Source of the DNA: Cyanobacteria bacterium NC_groundwater_1444_Ag_S-0.65um_54_12
GTDB taxonomy: Bacteria > Cyanobacteriota > Sericytochromatia > S15B-MN24 > VGJW01
Direction of reading: 5' to 3'
Assembly: GCA_016267585.1 (NCBI GenBank)
Contig: JACQUT010000082.1
Coordinates: 1 to 7,462, forward strand
DNA: 7,462 nucleotides
Part shown: one piece after another, positions 6,568-7,462 of the stretch
Position numbering within the stretch: position 1 is the stretch's first letter
Layout of the letters: every line of letters starts with the position of its first letter
Translations under genes and position numbers: made by a program
The notes under the pieces: model-generated
The model's database searches: none
Seen by the model: the letters and a program-made list of their open reading frames with translations, nothing else
What the model was told of the DNA's origin: nothing

Positions 6568-6689
6568 TAACTGCTCACCAGGGTTGCTTTCTGGCTTTCG
6601 TCCTCGGCCCCGTGCCTCACGTACGCAACAGTATGCTGCGGCCCGGGGCCTGCGGGCGCGCTCAGAAATCATCTCCTGGTGAACAGTTA
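6568..6689 (+). repeat. Nested long inverted repeat, possible terminator or structured element
   Basis: The outer arms TAACTGCTCACCAGG (6568-6582) and CCTGGTGAACAGTTA (6675-6689) are complementary except for one position. TTTCTG (6588-6593) pairs with CAGAAA (6663-6668), and GGCCCCG (6606-6612) with CGGGGCC (6644-6650). All three pairs nest in register, so the 122 bp can fold into one long interrupted hairpin. It fills most of the 157-nt gap between the 168-residue protein and the glycosyltransferase. The T6 run (6563-6568) lies at the foot of the left arm, where it would serve transcription on the - strand rather than the + strand. No open frame of note lies within it. Confidence 0.6.
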
Positions 6690-6706
6690 CTCGCTTTTAA
6701 GCTAAA

Positions 6707-7447
6707 GTGGTGGAAAAACCTCTAGTTACCGTCTTGCTGCCAACCTTCAACCGACCAGAGTTACTAGTAGAAGCTATCAATTCTGTTGGTCGACAAACCT
6801 TTGCAAACTGGCAGCTTTGGGTGCTGAATGATGGTGGCTGTGATATAACTGCTGCTGTGGCGACAGCTGACACTGCACACGTGGCGGTTTTCGAACTGCC
6901 GCATCGCGGTAAAGCGGCAGCACTCAACTGGGCCATTAGACGGTCAGAAACGCCCTATGTCGCCTATCTTGATGACGATGATCGTTGGCTGCCCCACCAT
7001 CTAGAAACTATGTTGAGTGTGCTGGAAGCTAGCACGCAATACCGGGCTGCCTATTCCGCGGTACGTGAGGTAAGATTGCGTGCCGACGCTGAACAACCAA
7101 AGGAAATTACCAGCTGGATCGATTCGGTACCAAACTTGCGGTGTACCGATCTATTGTTCAGAAATGTCGTAAATCATAACGCGCTCGTTCACGAACGCAG
7201 TCTATTTGCTGAGGTAGGATTATACGATGAATCACTTCCGGTGCTGATCGATTGGGACATGGTGCGCCGTATTGCTCGCCGAACCAGGCTGACTCATGTT
7301 CCAGTTGTGACAGTTGAACATCGTTTATGGCTCGAACCGACCGGGAAATTCAGCACGAGACACTTGACCGGTTTTTATCACAATAATCGCCGAAGCTACC
7401 GACGAGCATACTGGCATGTTTTACTTAAAAGTTTGGCTTTGCTATGA
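6707..7447 (+). CDS. Family 2 glycosyltransferase (GT-A fold)
   Basis: A 246-residue glycosyltransferase that would move a sugar from a nucleotide-sugar donor to a surface glycan, lipid or other acceptor. PLVTVLLPTFNRPELLVEAINSVGRQ (with residues 5-30) is the classic GT2 opening. VLNDGG (39-44) is the uridine-binding strand, HRGKAAALNWAI (66-77) the R.G...A.N segment, and YLDDDDRWLP (87-96) contains the DXD metal-binding motif. LIDWDMVRRI (180-189) matches the acceptor-side D/E-D region. No transmembrane segment is evident, so it is a soluble or peripheral single-domain enzyme. A TAA at 6698-6700 forces the start to GTG 6707 or GTG 6710; neither has a good ribosome site. The stop overlaps the next start as ATGA, so a surface polysaccharide or glycolipid operon probably continues beyond the window. 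Donor and acceptor cannot be inferred. Confidence 0.9.
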   Translation: MVEKPLVTVLLPTFNRPELLVEAINSVGRQTFANWQLWVLNDGGCDITAAVATADTAHVAVFELPHRGKAAALNWAIRRSETPYVAYLDDDDRWLPHHLETMLSVLEASTQYRAAYSAVREVRLRADAEQPKEITSWIDSVPNLRCTDLLFRNVVNHNALVHERSLFAEVGLYDESLPVLIDWDMVRRIARRTRLTHVPVVTVEHRLWLEPTGKFSTRHLTGFYHNNRRSYRRAYWHVLLKSLALL

Positions 7448-7462
7448 ACAAGTTAACGATAC
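7444..7462 (+). CDS. Start of a following gene, truncated by the window end
   Basis: ATG at 7444 overlaps the glycosyltransferase stop as ATGA and opens a frame reading MNKLTI to the window edge. The four-base overlap is typical of translational coupling inside an operon. Nothing can be said about function from six codons. Confidence 0.5.

Overview
This is a 7.46-kb bacterial window of roughly half G+C with tightly packed genes. Several starts have good AAGGAG-type ribosome sites, and GTG and TTG starts occur beside ATG. Nothing in it fixes the species. The gene set (circularly permuted ATP-grasp, YbdK-type ligase, M29-like peptidase, RimK-like ATP-grasp) is one I associate with environmental bacteria such as Acidobacteria, Chloroflexota and some Proteobacteria, but that is only a weak inference.

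Region 1 (1-4128, + strand) is a four-gene operon. It holds the C-terminal part of a circularly permuted ATP-grasp ligase (start outside the window), a YbdK/GCS2-type carboxylate-amine ligase, an M29-like metallopeptidase homologue, and a RimK-like ATP-grasp ligase. Gaps are 3 nt, a 32-nt overlap and 20 nt, so the genes are almost certainly co-transcribed. Three unrelated peptide-bond-forming folds plus one peptidase fold point to a pathway that builds and trims a small peptide-like metabolite or peptide tag. The product is unknown. The peptidase homologue has Cys where I expect the family's catalytic Tyr. This operon is the best candidate in the window for an undescribed system.

Region 2 (4129-4243) is a 97-bp imperfect palindrome between two convergent genes.

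Region 3 (4244-5959) holds a divergent RibD-like deaminase/reductase on the - strand and a UspA-type universal stress protein on the + strand. They share a 117-nt divergent spacer containing a short hairpin. The RibD-like protein keeps the metal-binding residues but departs from the family in several substrate-side motifs, and no other riboflavin gene is nearby.

Region 4 (5960-7462, + strand) holds an unrecognised 168-residue protein with a helical C-terminal half, a second long nested hairpin (6568-6689), a family 2 glycosyltransferase, and the first codons of a further gene that overlaps the glycosyltransferase stop by ATGA.

No tRNA, rRNA, CRISPR array, transposase or prophage gene was seen.
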